Positions 46,712 to 57,839 of a DNA stretch of 64,000 nt are shown piece after piece; positions within the stretch are counted from its first letter, which is position 1, and every line of letters starts with the position of its first letter. This DNA comes from Propioniciclava soli. GTDB taxonomy: Bacteria; Actinomycetota; Actinomycetes; Propionibacteriales; Propionibacteriaceae. The notes beneath the pieces are model-generated. The model did no database searches. It was not told the DNA's origin and saw only the letters and a list, made by a program, of their open reading frames with translations. A program made the position numbers and the translations under genes. The stretch is taken from positions 248,001-312,000 of the forward strand of contig NZ_JACYOT010000006.1 of NCBI RefSeq assembly GCF_014858005.1, in the 5' to 3' direction.

Positions 46712-47301
46712 CAGATCGCCTCGCCCCGCTTGACCCGCGGCGGGGGCTGGCGCCACCGGCGGAACGACAGCTGCCGGTTGAATCCGTACATGAGCAACCC
46801 GCGGAAGGAGGTCAGCCCGAGCCGCTCGGACGCCAGCTTCTTGTACTTGCGCCACATCAGCATCGTGTCCAGCACCATGCCGAGGATGTAGCTCCACGAG
46901 AAGACCAGGAACACGTTCATCCACTGCACGAACCCCGGCACCAGGGTCAACACCAGCAGCAGCATGAAGATCGGCAGGGCGAACTCGCCGAGGTTCCAGC
47001 GCGCGTCCACGTGGTCGCGCATCAGCTGGCGCTCGGGCTGGCTCTCCGTCAGCGTCATGGTCTTCTGTCGGCGCTGGAAGTCCTGCTGCCGCTGCCGCTT
47101 GCGGGCCTCCTTGGGCGACAGGCTGGGGTTGAGGCGCTGGCGTCGGGCGGCCTCGGCGTCCCGGCGTGACGGCGTCGGTGCCGACTTCTTGCGCGGGCCG
47201 GTGCCCTCCACGACGGGGGCCACCGGCTCCGGCTCGGTGGGCTGGGGCGCTTTTCTCAGGGCCACGATCTTCTTCCTCGGTGCGGTCTCGACGTCCGGCA
47301 A
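46711..47301 (-). CDS. DUF3043 membrane protein
   Basis: This 196-residue protein has a long basic N-terminus (PTPSRRDAEAARRQRLNPSL, EARKRQRQQDFQRRQKTM), RDHVDARWNLGEFALPIFML and two membrane helices near 105-125 and 130-150. It belongs to DUF3043, which is widespread in actinobacteria and often lies near glycerate kinase and erpA. The function is unknown. I take the TTG at 47301 as start. A TAGACT box lies 10 nt upstream, and an internal GTG is an alternative. Confidence 0.82.
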   Translation of the reverse strand: MPDVETAPRKKIVALRKAPQPTEPEPVAPVVEGTGPRKKSAPTPSRRDAEAARRQRLNPSLSPKEARKRQRQQDFQRRQKTMTLTESQPERQLMRDHVDARWNLGEFALPIFMLLLVLTLVPGFVQWMNVFLVFSWSYILGMVLDTMLMWRKYKKLASERLGLTSFRGLLMYGFNRQLSFRRWRQPPPRVKRGEAI

Positions 47302-47439
47302 TGTGCCGGCCAGTCTAGTTCAGGGGCGGGCCGGTTCAGGGACGGGTCGGGGGCTGCGTCGTCGCCGAGGGCTGCCCGGGCCGCGGCCCGGCAGCTAGGC
47401 TGGGCGCGTCATCTGCCCACGGAAGGACGCACGCACGAC

Positions 47440-48255
47440 ATGGCCGGTCTCTTCACCCGTCTCAAGACCGTCTTCGGCGCGAAGGCCGACAAGGCCCTCG
47501 ACAAGCTCGAGGACCCGCGCGAGACGCTCGACTACTCCTACCAGCGCCAGCTCGACCTGCTCCAGAAGGTGCGCCGCGGCGTCGCCGACGTGGCCACCAG
47601 CCGCAAGCGGGTCGAACTCCAGGCGAACCAGCTCGACGCCGAGATGAAGAAGTTCTCCCTCAGCGCCCAGCGCGCGCTCGAGGCCAACCGTGAGGACCTG
47701 GCCCGCGAGGCGCTCACCCGCAAGTCGGGCCTGCAGAGCCAGCTCGACGACCTCATGACGCAGCACGCCCAGCTGCAGGGCGAGGAGGAGAAGCTGGTGC
47801 GCGCCAGCACGCGCCTCCAGGCCAAGGTGGACGCCTTCCGCACCCGCAAGGAGACGATCAAGGCAACCTACTCCGCCGCCGAGGCGCAGACGCGCATCAA
47901 CGAGGCCTTCACCGGCATCGGCGAGGAGATGGGCGACGTCGGCCTGGCAATCCAGCGGGCTGAGGACAAGACGCAGCAGATGCAGGCCCGTGCCGGCGCC
48001 ATCGACGAGCTGCTCGCCTCCGGAGCCCTCGAGGATCCGACGAGCACGTACAAGGACGACATCACGCGCGAGCTCGACGCGCTGGCGTCCGACGCGACCG
48101 TCGAGAACGAGCTCGCCGCGATGAAGGCGTCCATGGGCGCCATCGGCACCGGCGGGGCGCCGCAGTCGGCGCCCCAGCTGCCAGCCGGCGAGCCCGTCGA
48201 CGCCGAGGTGACCGAGGTCACCGAGGGCGACTCCGCACGCGGGAACCAGGGGTGA
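47440..48255 (+). CDS. pspA: PspA/IM30 family membrane-stress protein
   Basis: This 271-residue protein is almost wholly alpha-helical coiled coil. It opens with MAGLFTRLKTVFGAKADKAL (amphipathic membrane-binding helix) and DKLEDPRETLDYSYQRQLDL, then Gln/Glu/Ala-rich helices to about residue 215 and a disordered tail. PspA polymers bind and mend stressed cytoplasmic membranes. The ATG follows a GGAAGG site, and TAGGCT at 47396-47401 may be the -10, giving a leader of about 30 nt. pspAA follows 4 nt downstream. Confidence 0.93.
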   Translation: MAGLFTRLKTVFGAKADKALDKLEDPRETLDYSYQRQLDLLQKVRRGVADVATSRKRVELQANQLDAEMKKFSLSAQRALEANREDLAREALTRKSGLQSQLDDLMTQHAQLQGEEEKLVRASTRLQAKVDAFRTRKETIKATYSAAEAQTRINEAFTGIGEEMGDVGLAIQRAEDKTQQMQARAGAIDELLASGALEDPTSTYKDDITRELDALASDATVENELAAMKASMGAIGTGGAPQSAPQLPAGEPVDAEVTEVTEGDSARGNQG

Positions 48256-48259
48256 CGCC

Positions 48260-48586
48260 ATGATCGTGCGCATCCTCGGTGAGGGTCAGTTCCGCCTCGC
48301 GGACGCCGACCTCGACCGCATCAACGCCCTCGACGACACCGTTGAGGACGCCGCCCGCGCCGGCGACGCCGCCGGGCTGGCGTCCGCCCTGGCCGGCCTG
48401 CTGGGCTCGGTGCGCGAGCAGGGGACGCCCCTGGACGACGACGTGCTCGTCGACTCCGACGTGATCCTGCCCGACGCGGAGGCCACGCCCGAGCAGATCG
48501 TGGCCTGGATGGACGAGAACCCCGACTTCGAGGGGCTCTTCCCGGGCGAGACCGCGGGAGGCGCCGGGGCGACCGGGGACCGCTGA
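48260..48586 (+). CDS. pspAA: PspA-associated protein PspAA
   Basis: This 108-residue protein (MIVRILGEGQFRLADADLDR, NALDDTVEDAARAGDAAGLA, LPDAEATPEQIVAWMDENPD) matches the PspAA domain that accompanies actinobacterial PspA. It starts 4 nt after pspA and ends directly against the next gene, so the three form one operon. It probably binds or modulates PspA at the membrane. Confidence 0.88.
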   Translation: MIVRILGEGQFRLADADLDRINALDDTVEDAARAGDAAGLASALAGLLGSVREQGTPLDDDVLVDSDVILPDAEATPEQIVAWMDENPDFEGLFPGETAGGAGATGDR

Positions 48587-49618
48587 GTGCGGGTCCTCAT
48601 CTGCACGGACTCCATCGGGGCCCTCGCGTCGGCGGACGCGGGGGCCGCGCTCGGTCGGGCCTTCCGCGCGGCCGCCCCGGCCACCCAGGTGGCCGTCGTG
48701 CCCCTGGCCTCGGGCGGGGACGCCCTCGGTGCCGCCCTGGGAGTGCTCGGTGACGACGCCGTCGTGGTGCGGGCCCCCGGTGACGCGCACCGGGACATCC
48801 ACGGCGACATCCACCGGGACGCTGACCGGGACGCCCCGGCGTGGGAGCACCTCGTCCACGCCAGCTCGGCCGGGCTGGGCGAGGCGCTGCTGCGCGCGCT
48901 GGCCGACGCCCCGGCGCGCGTGGTGGTCGACCTCACGGCCCTCGTCACCCACGACGGGGGAGCGGGGCTGCTGCACGCCCTGGGCGCGCGTGCCGACGTG
49001 GCCCTGGACGCCGGCGCCGCCGGTCTGACCGGGCTGTCCCGCCTGGAGCTGGGACCCGCCCGTGACGCGGTGGGGCCCACCGAACTTGTCGCCGTCGTGG
49101 CCGCGGCCGAGCTCGGCGACCTGCTACTCGGGCTGCGAGGCCTCACCGCTCGGCGCGGACACGCGGCCGGCGTCGACCCCGCGGCGCTGCTGGCCACGGA
49201 CGCCGCCCTCGGTGCGCTCGCGTCCGCGCTCGGCCAGGCGGACGCCCCGGGTCTCGGCGCCGCGGGCGGGTGCGTGCTTGCCCTCGCCGCGCTCGGGGCG
49301 GAGGTCACCTCCGGGCCCGCGCTGTGCGCCCAAGTGGCCGGTCTCGAACGCACCGCGGGTCTCGCCGACGTGCTCGTCACCGGGGCCGACACCCTTGACT
49401 TCGCCACGCGGGGCGGCGACGTCGTCGCCGAGGTGGCCGCCACGGCCGGTCGCGTCCTGCGGCCCTGCGTGGCGGTGGCCCGCCGCGTCGACGTGTCGGC
49501 GCGCGAGCTGCGCACGTTCGGCCTGGAGGTCGCCTACGAGCTCGGCGGCGAGCCCGACCTCGATGCCGACGGCCTCACCGCCCGCGCCGGCGGCGTGGCG
49601 TCCAGCTGGACCTGGTAG
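48587..49618 (+). CDS. Glycerate kinase family protein
   Basis: This 343-residue protein is related to GlxK/GarK-type glycerate kinases: RVLICTDSIGALASADAGAA at the N-terminus (CPDSFKG-like start replaced), VPLASGGDALGAALG, ARRGHAAGVDPAAL, GAAGGCVLALAALGAEVTSG and DVLVTGADTLDFAT near 255 (the TGEG..D motif is altered to TGAD). The altered signature leaves catalytic activity uncertain. An insert of about 18 residues (DAHRDIHGDIHRDADRD) arises from a short DNA repeat. The start is GTG immediately after the pspAA stop. The homologue in M. tuberculosis also lies beside DUF3043 and erpA. Confidence 0.78.
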   Translation: MRVLICTDSIGALASADAGAALGRAFRAAAPATQVAVVPLASGGDALGAALGVLGDDAVVVRAPGDAHRDIHGDIHRDADRDAPAWEHLVHASSAGLGEALLRALADAPARVVVDLTALVTHDGGAGLLHALGARADVALDAGAAGLTGLSRLELGPARDAVGPTELVAVVAAAELGDLLLGLRGLTARRGHAAGVDPAALLATDAALGALASALGQADAPGLGAAGGCVLALAALGAEVTSGPALCAQVAGLERTAGLADVLVTGADTLDFATRGGDVVAEVAATAGRVLRPCVAVARRVDVSARELRTFGLEVAYELGGEPDLDADGLTARAGGVASSWTW

Positions 49619-49636
49619 CGCCGCCGGCGTCCGCCC

Positions 49637-50686
49637 TCAGGCCAGGTGACCCTGGCGCACCGCGTCGGCCTGGGCCTGCAGCGCCAGCCGCATGACCTCG
49701 AACGTGTGCTCCTGCGGGCAGGCCGTCTCCGTGCGGTCGCGGACGTCATCCAAGAACTGCCGGTAGTAGGTGACCGGGAGGTCGTCGCAGCTCTCGTGGT
49801 GGACGCCGTCGGCGTCCGCGACGAACAGGTGGTTCGTGCCCTCGCGTCCGGCGATGTCGACGTACTTGCGCAGCTCGATGTACCCCTGCGTCCCGAGGAT
49901 GAACAGGCGGCCGTCACCCCAGGTGGGCAGGCCCTCGGGGGTGAACCAGTCGACGCGGACGTACCCGGTCGCGTGATCGTTGCGCAGCACGACGTCGCCG
50001 AAGTCCTGGAAGGCCGGGTCGTCGGGGTGGGCGTAGTTGGCGACGGTGCTGGACGCCACCTCTGCCGTGGTCGAATTCGTGAACCACAGGAACTGGTCGA
50101 ACTGGTGGCTGGCGATGTCGACCAGGATGCCGCCGAAGTTGGCCTCGTCGTAGAACCAGTCCGGACGCCCGCCGCTGGCCCCCAGGTGGGCCCGATCGCC
50201 CTCGCGGTGGGGGCCGAGGCCGAGGGTCTGGACGACCTGACCGATCCGGCCCGACCGGGCGATCTCACCGGCCCGCGCCACGGCGGGAACCTCGAAGCGC
50301 TCGGAGTAGGTGACCGACCAGATGCGACCCGTCTCGGCCACGGTGGCGCGCAACTCCTCGAGCTGGGCCATCGTGGTGCAGCCCGGCTTGTCGGTCATCA
50401 CATCCTTGCCGGCGCGCAGGGCGGCGAGGGCGATCTCGGCGCGGTCCTTGGGGATCGCGGCGGTGACGATGACGTCGATGTCGGGGTCGGCGAGCAGCTC
50501 GGCCTCGGAGCGGGTGGGCACGTCGGGGGCGTTCTCGTGGAACGTCTGGGCGATGCCGGAACGTTCGTCACGCGTCGCGACGCCCACGAGCTCGGCCCCG
50601 GCGGCGAGCAGCCCCCGGGTCTGGCCGAAGATGTGCGCGTGGTCGAGCCCTATGGCGGCGAACCGGATGGGAACGGCGTCGTTCAT
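49637..50686 (-). CDS. Gfo/Idh/MocA family oxidoreductase
   Basis: This 349-residue NAD(P)-dependent sugar or inositol oxidoreductase has an N-terminal Rossmann domain (IRFAAIGLDHAHIFGQTRGL, LVGVATRDERSGIAQTF), DVIVTAAIPKDRAEIALAAL and the cofactor Lys in KDVMTDKPGCTTMAQLEEL (the EKP motif appears as DKP). The C-terminal domain includes NFGGILVDIASHQFDQFLWF with the D-x3-H catalytic pair. The substrate is unknown. GAGGAGGT precedes the ATG. TAGGTT upstream is a likely -10, divergent from erpA. Confidence 0.88.
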   Translation of the reverse strand: MNDAVPIRFAAIGLDHAHIFGQTRGLLAAGAELVGVATRDERSGIAQTFHENAPDVPTRSEAELLADPDIDVIVTAAIPKDRAEIALAALRAGKDVMTDKPGCTTMAQLEELRATVAETGRIWSVTYSERFEVPAVARAGEIARSGRIGQVVQTLGLGPHREGDRAHLGASGGRPDWFYDEANFGGILVDIASHQFDQFLWFTNSTTAEVASSTVANYAHPDDPAFQDFGDVVLRNDHATGYVRVDWFTPEGLPTWGDGRLFILGTQGYIELRKYVDIAGREGTNHLFVADADGVHHESCDDLPVTYYRQFLDDVRDRTETACPQEHTFEVMRLALQAQADAVRQGHLA

Positions 50687-50905
50687 GGTGTGGTGACCTC
50701 CTCAGGCGCCCAACCTAGCCGTTTCCGCGGCGGCGTGGGGCGTGCGGCTAGCATGGTTCACGGAACGTACACCACAGGCCCGGGCGGCCACCGGCGGCGG
50801 CGACAGCGGCCCGCGGGGACGCGAGGCAACGGCCTGGGGAACAATTGGCGTCCGCGACGCGTTGTCGGGGATGCGAGAACACCCGATCCATCGGAGGAAC
50901 CACCC

Positions 50906-51262
50906 ATGAGTGTTGAGTTGACGCCCGAGACCGAGGCCGACGGCATCGTCCTGACCGAGGTCGCCGCGAAGAAGGTCTCCGACCTGCGCGAGAGCGAGGG
51001 CGAGGAGAACCTGGTGCTGCGCATCAGCGTCGCGCCCGGCGGCTGCTCGGGCCTGCGCTACCAGTTGGCGCTGGACGACCGTGAGCTCGACGGCGACGTC
51101 GAGAAGGAGTGGTACGGCGTCAAGGTCGTCACCGACCGCATGAGCGCGCCCTACCTGTCGGGGGCCACGATCGACTTCGTGGACACGATCTCCCAGCAGG
51201 GTTTCACCATCGACAACCCGAACGCGCAGGGCTCCTGCGCCTGTGGAGACAGCTTCCACTGA
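50906..51262 (+). CDS. erpA: Iron-sulfur cluster insertion protein
   Basis: This 118-residue A-type carrier has the three conserved cysteines as GGCSGLRYQ near residue 48 and CAC near 113-115 in GSCACGDSF. VDTISQQGFTIDNPNAQGSC is the family C-terminus. It hands 4Fe-4S clusters to apoproteins, possibly including LipA and respiratory enzymes encoded nearby. GGAGG lies 7 nt before the ATG. The 219-nt upstream region contains TAGCAT (50751-50756), a candidate -10 with a long leader. Confidence 0.94.
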   Translation: MSVELTPETEADGIVLTEVAAKKVSDLRESEGEENLVLRISVAPGGCSGLRYQLALDDRELDGDVEKEWYGVKVVTDRMSAPYLSGATIDFVDTISQQGFTIDNPNAQGSCACGDSFH

Positions 51263-51290
51263 TCACATTTCGGCCACGGCTGGCGAAAAG

Positions 51291-51333
51291 CGCCCGTCCC
51301 ACCGCTTCGCATGAGGCGTGGGACGGGCGTTTT
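51291..51333 (+). terminator. erpA terminator
   Basis: A 12-bp perfect stem (51291-51302 with 51318-51329) and a 15-nt loop are followed by TTTT. AAAA on the other side makes it usable in both directions. Confidence 0.88.
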
Positions 51334-51419
51334 GGGTTAGTGTTGCGGCTGAGCATCGACAGCTCGGCCGAGCGCTGCTTGCACAGCCCCGGCGGGCCAA
51401 CCAGACGGAAGGGTGTGAC

Positions 51420-52268
51420 GTGGGTCGTACGAGATCCGGGCGAGCCGCACGGCGGGTCGCTCTCACCGCGGTGGCGCTCGCGTCGACCGTGGCGCTGACG
51501 GGCTGTTCAGAGGCGACGATGGAGCAGTGGGGCCGGTGGGGCCTGCCCGAACCCATTTCGGATCGTGCCCCGTTCATCGGCAACCTGTGGAACGGCGCCT
51601 GGATCGCCTCGATGGTGATCGGCGTCTTCGTGTGGGGCCTCATCGGCTGGGTGATCTTCCGCTACCGGCGCCGCAGCGACGACGAGCTGCCGCGCCAGAC
51701 GCGGTACAACCTCCCGCTGGAGATCCTCTACACCCTGGTGCCGTTCCTCATCATCGGGGTGCTGTTCTTCTTCACGGTGCAGAGCCAGAACGCGGTGCTG
51801 GCCAAGGATTCCCCCGACGTGGTGCACGAGATCGACGTCGTGGGCCAGAAGTGGTCCTGGACCTTCAACTACCGCGAGGCCGACAACCCCGAGATCGGGT
51901 CGGACGCCCACACGATCGGCACCATCGAGCAGATCCCCACCCTGGTGCTGCCCGTGAACGAGCCGGTGCGGTTCAACCTGGAGTCGGCTGACGTCATCCA
52001 CTCGTTCTGGATCCCGGGCTTCTACTTCAAGCTCGACGTGGTCCCCGGACGGCACAACAGCTTCGACGTGACGCCGACGACCGAGGGCACCTACCTCGGC
52101 AAGTGCGCCGAACTGTGCGGCACGTACCACGCCGCCATGGTCTTCAACGTGGAGGTCGTGAGCGTCGAGGAGTACAACGCGCGCATCACCGAGCTCGCGG
52201 AGACAGGCAATGCGGGGCTCGAAGGGGTTCCGGAATTCCCGGGCTCCGGCCCCAGGACGGAGGGCTGA
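51420..52268 (+). CDS. ctaC: Cytochrome c oxidase subunit II
   Basis: This 282-residue subunit of the aa3 oxidase has a lipoprotein-type signal ([17 protein letters not shown], lipidated Cys near 28) and two membrane helices (about 60-82 and 100-122). The cupredoxin domain carries the Cu-A site: the His in [11 protein letters not shown] and [12 protein letters not shown] with Cys-x3-Cys, His and Met. It accepts electrons from the fused cytochrome c of QcrC. The GTG at 51420 follows GGAAGGG. A TAGTGT box at 51338 is a candidate promoter just after the erpA terminator. Confidence 0.95.
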   Translation: MGRTRSGRAARRVALTAVALASTVALTGCSEATMEQWGRWGLPEPISDRAPFIGNLWNGAWIASMVIGVFVWGLIGWVIFRYRRRSDDELPRQTRYNLPLEILYTLVPFLIIGVLFFFTVQSQNAVLAKDSPDVVHEIDVVGQKWSWTFNYREADNPEIGSDAHTIGTIEQIPTLVLPVNEPVRFNLESADVIHSFWIPGFYFKLDVVPGRHNSFDVTPTTEGTYLGKCAELCGTYHAAMVFNVEVVSVEEYNARITELAETGNAGLEGVPEFPGSGPRTEG

Positions 52269-52269
52269 C

Positions 52270-53985
52270 ATGACCACGGCTGCACGCGTCGACGGCGCCA
52301 CCGTCGTACGGCCGGCTCGGCGCCAGAACCTTGGCGCCCTCGTCATGAGCTACATGACGACGACCGACCACAAGGTCATCGCCAAGCTGTACATCTGGAC
52401 GGCCCTGGCGTTCTTCGGGCTCGGTGGCCTGTTGGCCCTCGGCATCCGCGCCGAGCTGGCGTTCCCCGGCGTCCAGTACTTCAACTACGAGGCGTTCAAC
52501 CAGCTCTTCACGATGCACGGCACGATCATGTTGCTGATGTTCGCGACGCCGATGTTCGCCGCGTTCGCCAACGCGCTGCTGCCGTTGCAGATCGGCGCCC
52601 CGGACGTCGCCTTCCCGCGCCTCAACATGTTCGCCTACTGGCTCTACCTGGTGGGCTCCCTCGTCGCGTGCGCGGGCTTCCTCAGCCCGGACGGCGCCGC
52701 GTCGTTCGGCTGGTTCGCCTACGTGCCGCTCTCGGACGCGGTGAACTCGCCCGGAGTCGGCGGCGACCTCTGGCTCGTCGGCCTCTACATGCTGGGCCTG
52801 AGCTCGATCGTCGGCGCGGTCAACTTCATCACGACCATCGTCTGCATGCGCGCCCCCGGCATGACCATGTGGCGCATGTCGATCTTCACCTGGAACATCC
52901 TGGTCACCTCCATCCTCGTGCTGGTCGTGTTCCCGGTGCTGGCCGCGGGCCTGCTGGTGCTGCTGAGCGATCGCGTGCTGGGGACGCACATCCTCGGTTC
53001 GGCCACGGGCGGCGCCATGCTGTGGCAGCACCTGTTCTGGTTCTTCGGCCACCCCGAGGTGTACGTCCTTGCCCTGCCGTTCTTCGGCCTCATCACCGAG
53101 ATCCTGCCGGTGTTCAGCCGCAAGCCGGTGTTCGGCTACGTCGGCCTCGTCGCCGCGACGCTGTCCATCGGCGGCCTCTCGATCTCGGTCTGGGCCCACC
53201 ACATGTTCGTGACCGGCGCGGTGAACCTGCCGTTCTTCTCGTTCATGACATTCCTCATCGCGGTGCCGACCGGCGTGAAGTTCTTCAACTGGATCGGCAC
53301 GATGTGGGGCGGCTCCGTCCGGCTCGACAGCCCGATGCTGTGGTCGATCGGCTTCCTCACCACGTTCCTGTTCGGTGGCCTGACCGGCGTCATCCTGGCG
53401 TCCCCGCCGCTGGACTTCCACGTGTCGGACACCTACTTCGTGGTCGCGCACTTCCACTACGTGCTGTTCGGCACCGTGGTGTTCGCGATGTTCGCCGGGT
53501 TCTACTTCTGGTGGCCGAAGATGTACGGCTACATGCTCAACGAGCCGTTGGCCAAGCTGCACTTCTGGCTGGTGTTCGTCGGCTTCCACACCACGTTCCT
53601 CGTCCAGCACTGGCTGGGCATCGAGGGCATGCAGCGGCGCATCGCCGACTATTTGCCGGGCGAGGGGTTCACCTTCCTCAACCAGGTCTCCACCGTCGGC
53701 GCCTTCCTGCTCGGCGTCTCGATGCTGCCGTTCCTGTGGAACGTCTACACGAGCCACAAGAATGCCCCGCGCGTGACCGTTGACGACCCCTGGGGTTGGG
53801 GCCGGTCGCTGGAGTGGGCGACGTCCTGCCCGCCGCCGCGGTTCAACTTCACCAAGCTGCCGCGCATCCGCTCGGAGTCGCCGGCGTTCGACCTGTACCA
53901 TCCGGAGGCGGCCCAGCAGGGCCCGCACCGCGTGAACCCGCTGCAGGAAGGTCTCGTACATGGCGACGCGGAGGAGACGAACTGA
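52270..53985 (+). CDS. ctaD: Cytochrome c oxidase subunit I
   Basis: This 571-residue protein has 12 hydrophobic helices. Haem and copper ligands are visible: the low-spin haem His in FTMHGTIM, the Cu-B His-Tyr pair in [24 protein letters not shown] (two Cu-B His), and [12 protein letters not shown] (haem a3 and a His). The N-terminal segment ([20 protein letters not shown]) is typical of actinobacterial enzymes. It reduces oxygen and pumps protons. It follows ctaC by 1 nt. Confidence 0.97.
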   Translation: MTTAARVDGATVVRPARRQNLGALVMSYMTTTDHKVIAKLYIWTALAFFGLGGLLALGIRAELAFPGVQYFNYEAFNQLFTMHGTIMLLMFATPMFAAFANALLPLQIGAPDVAFPRLNMFAYWLYLVGSLVACAGFLSPDGAASFGWFAYVPLSDAVNSPGVGGDLWLVGLYMLGLSSIVGAVNFITTIVCMRAPGMTMWRMSIFTWNILVTSILVLVVFPVLAAGLLVLLSDRVLGTHILGSATGGAMLWQHLFWFFGHPEVYVLALPFFGLITEILPVFSRKPVFGYVGLVAATLSIGGLSISVWAHHMFVTGAVNLPFFSFMTFLIAVPTGVKFFNWIGTMWGGSVRLDSPMLWSIGFLTTFLFGGLTGVILASPPLDFHVSDTYFVVAHFHYVLFGTVVFAMFAGFYFWWPKMYGYMLNEPLAKLHFWLVFVGFHTTFLVQHWLGIEGMQRRIADYLPGEGFTFLNQVSTVGAFLLGVSMLPFLWNVYTSHKNAPRVTVDDPWGWGRSLEWATSCPPPRFNFTKLPRIRSESPAFDLYHPEAAQQGPHRVNPLQEGLVHGDAEETN

Positions 53986-54413
53986 TGAGGACTGAAGCCC
54001 GCGTCTTTTTGTTCCTGGTCATCTTCTTCGGCGTCGTCACGCCAGCCTACGCCGGTGTCACCTGGTGGCTGGACGGCGCTCTCGAGCCCATCGGCACCAC
54101 CGTCCTCGCCCTGACGCTGCTGTTCTCGGCCATGATCTGGGGCACGTTCGCCATCACCGGGCGGACGCTGACCCGGGGCAACCAGCCCGGCCGCCCCGAG
54201 GACCGGAAAGACGCCGAGATCATCGACGGCGTCGGTGCCCTCGGGTTCTTCCCGCCGAAGAGCTTGGTGCCGTTCTGGTCGGCCATCGCCATCATGCTGC
54301 TGTTGCTGGGCCCGGTCTTCGGCTGGTGGATCTCGCTGATTGGCGTCGCGGTCGGCATCTGGACCGTGTTCGGCTGGGCGTACGAGTTCTACGTCGGCGA
54401 CTACCGCCACTGA
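53985..54413 (+). CDS. ctaF: Cytochrome c oxidase subunit IV (actinobacterial type)
   Basis: This 142-residue protein has four membrane helices and the segment ALGFFPPKSLVPFWSAIAIM, which is conserved in actinobacterial CtaF. The ATG overlaps the ctaD stop by 1 nt (TGATG). It stabilises the aa3 oxidase within the bcc-aa3 supercomplex. Confidence 0.92.
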   Translation: MRTEARVFLFLVIFFGVVTPAYAGVTWWLDGALEPIGTTVLALTLLFSAMIWGTFAITGRTLTRGNQPGRPEDRKDAEIIDGVGALGFFPPKSLVPFWSAIAIMLLLLGPVFGWWISLIGVAVGIWTVFGWAYEFYVGDYRH

Positions 54414-54451
54414 TCACCACCCCTCGCTGCGAGGGCCGCGTTATCACGCGC

Positions 54452-54488
54452 CATCGCCCCGGGCGGCTTCGGCCCGCCCGGGGCGATG
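54452..54488. terminator. Bidirectional terminator between ctaF and guaB1
   Basis: A 15-bp perfect stem (54452-54466 with 54474-54488) and a 7-nt loop stand between the convergent genes ctaF and guaB1. GC-rich, without a clear T-run. Confidence 0.8.
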
Positions 54489-54584
54489 TGCTCTGCGAAC
54501 ACCTCTGGGGTGCTCTGAAGCCCTGGGGGATCCTAAAGGGGCCTGCGCGGGCCGGTGTGGGCCCGTGGGGGGCGCACAGGTCCG

Positions 54585-56057
<1,473 letters not shown>

Positions 56058-56090
56058 CCGGGCAACCCCGTGCCACCGGGGAACGACGAA

Positions 56091-56120
56091 GGCCCCCACC
56101 CGGTGCTCCGGGTGGGGGCC
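56091..56120 (-). terminator. Terminator of the ctaE-qcrCAB operon
   Basis: A 13-bp perfect stem (56091-56103 with 56108-56120) and a 4-nt loop start 13 nt after the qcrB stop. Confidence 0.75.
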
Positions 56121-56132
56121 GACGTGGGTGGA

Positions 56133-57839
56133 TCAGACCAGCTGCCGCGGCATGTCGTCGTCAGAGGCGTCCTCGTGGTGGTGCGCCTCCTCGAGCTCGG
56201 CCGCCGTCGGCTTGCGCACGTCGTCGCCCACGAACCACCGCGACATGCGGGCGGTGAACCCGGAGACGGCGTTCGGGTCGCGGCGGCGGACGCCGTGCTC
56301 GTCCTCGGTCTCGGACGCCTCGAGCGGCTCGTACTGCTTGTGCTGGGTGAGGGTGAAGGCCTCCCCCTGCGAAATGGGGGCGTGGCCCTCGGCATAACCG
56401 CCCGCGGGGTCGCGGACGAGGACGCCGGATTCGCTGCCGTGCAGGACGCGCTCCCGGTCGGCCCGCTGGAGCGACAGGCAGATGCGCTTGGTGACGAAGA
56501 ACGCGATCACGGGCATGACGAAGACCAGCACCCGGATCGACATCGTCACGGCGTTGAGTGAGACGTTGAACTGGGTGGCGATGATGTCGTTGGCGCCGTT
56601 GAGCCAGAACATCCCGTAGCACGTCATGCCGGCCACGCCGAGGGCGGTGCGGGTCGGGGCGTTGCGAGGACGGTCGAGGAGGTGGTGCTCGCTCGTGTCC
56701 CCGAGCAGCTTGGCCTCCACGAAGGGCCACAGCGCCAGCACCGTGAACAGCAGCCCCATCAGGCCGACACCGGGCAGGAACACCGACCACGTCCAGGTGG
56801 TGTTGCCCCAGTGCGATTCCCAGCCCGGTGGGATGAGGCGCAGGGCACCCTCCAGCCAGCCCATGTACCAGTCCGGCTGGGAGCCGGCGGTGACGGCGGC
56901 GGGGTTGTACGGGCCGTAGAGCCAGACCTGGTTGATCGACATCGTGGCAGCCATCAGGATCAGCGCGCCGAACACGATAAAGAAGAAGCCACCGGCCTTC
57001 GCCATGTAGACGGGGAAGAGGGGATACCCCACCACGTTGGCCTCGGTGCGGCCCGGGCCGGGGAACTGCGTGTGCTTGTGGTACACCACGAGGGCGAGGT
57101 GGGCGGAGATGAGGCCGAGGATGACGGCCGGCACCAGCAGGATGTGCACCATGTAGAGCCGCGAGATGAGCAACTCGCCCGGGAACTGCCCGCCGAAGAC
57201 GAAGAACTCGAGCCAGGTGCCGACGACGGGGATCGACCGGATCAGGCCGTCCACGAAGCGCAGGCCCGTGCCGGAGAGGAGGTCGTCCGGCAGGGAGTAG
57301 CCCGAGAAGCCAGCGATGAGCGACGTCGCCATGAGGCCCACGCCGATCAGCCAGTTGATCTCGCGGGGCTTGCGGAACGCGCCGGTGAAGAACACGCGCA
57401 GCATGTGGGCGGTGATGGCCGCCACGAACAGCAGCGCCGCCCAGTGGTGGATCTGGCGGACCAACAGGCCGCCCCGCACGTCGAAGCTGATGTCCAGCGC
57501 CGAGGCGAAGGCCTCGGACACGTGGCGTCCGCGCATCAGCTCGTAGGTGCCGGTGTACTCGATCTCGGCCATGGACGGCCGGAACCAGATGGTGAGGAAG
57601 ATGCCGGTGATGAGCAGGACGATGAACGAGTAGAGCGCGATCTCGCCCAGCAGGAACGACCAGTGGTCGGGGAACACCTTGCGCAGCCCCGCCTTGCCGA
57701 TCTTCGCGAGGCCCATGCGCTCGTCGAGCCACGTGGTTCCCCGCGGCATGGTGCGCTGGGGCGGGGCGGCGCTGGCACCGGTGGTGTCCCGCGGCTCGGG
57801 CGCCGCGGGGGTGGGGACAACGTCAGCTGGCCTGGCCAT
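56133..57839 (-). CDS. qcrB: Cytochrome bc1 complex cytochrome b subunit
   Basis: This protein of about 568 residues has about nine membrane helices. The haem b His pairs are in VRQIHHWAALLFVAAITAHM and ISRLYMVHILLVPAVILGLI (also AHLALVVYH). GYSLPDDLLSGTGLRF is the typical Qo-side loop with YMGWLEGALRLIPPGWE. The long C-terminal cytoplasmic extension (from about 420) is an actinobacterial feature. It oxidises menaquinol within the supercomplex. The ATG at 57839 overlaps the qcrA stop (TGATG), and a GTG one codon earlier is possible. Confidence 0.95.
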   Translation of the reverse strand: MARPADVVPTPAAPEPRDTTGASAAPPQRTMPRGTTWLDERMGLAKIGKAGLRKVFPDHWSFLLGEIALYSFIVLLITGIFLTIWFRPSMAEIEYTGTYELMRGRHVSEAFASALDISFDVRGGLLVRQIHHWAALLFVAAITAHMLRVFFTGAFRKPREINWLIGVGLMATSLIAGFSGYSLPDDLLSGTGLRFVDGLIRSIPVVGTWLEFFVFGGQFPGELLISRLYMVHILLVPAVILGLISAHLALVVYHKHTQFPGPGRTEANVVGYPLFPVYMAKAGGFFFIVFGALILMAATMSINQVWLYGPYNPAAVTAGSQPDWYMGWLEGALRLIPPGWESHWGNTTWTWSVFLPGVGLMGLLFTVLALWPFVEAKLLGDTSEHHLLDRPRNAPTRTALGVAGMTCYGMFWLNGANDIIATQFNVSLNAVTMSIRVLVFVMPVIAFFVTKRICLSLQRADRERVLHGSESGVLVRDPAGGYAEGHAPISQGEAFTLTQHKQYEPLEASETEDEHGVRRRDPNAVSGFTARMSRWFVGDDVRKPTAAELEEAHHHEDASDDDMPRQLV

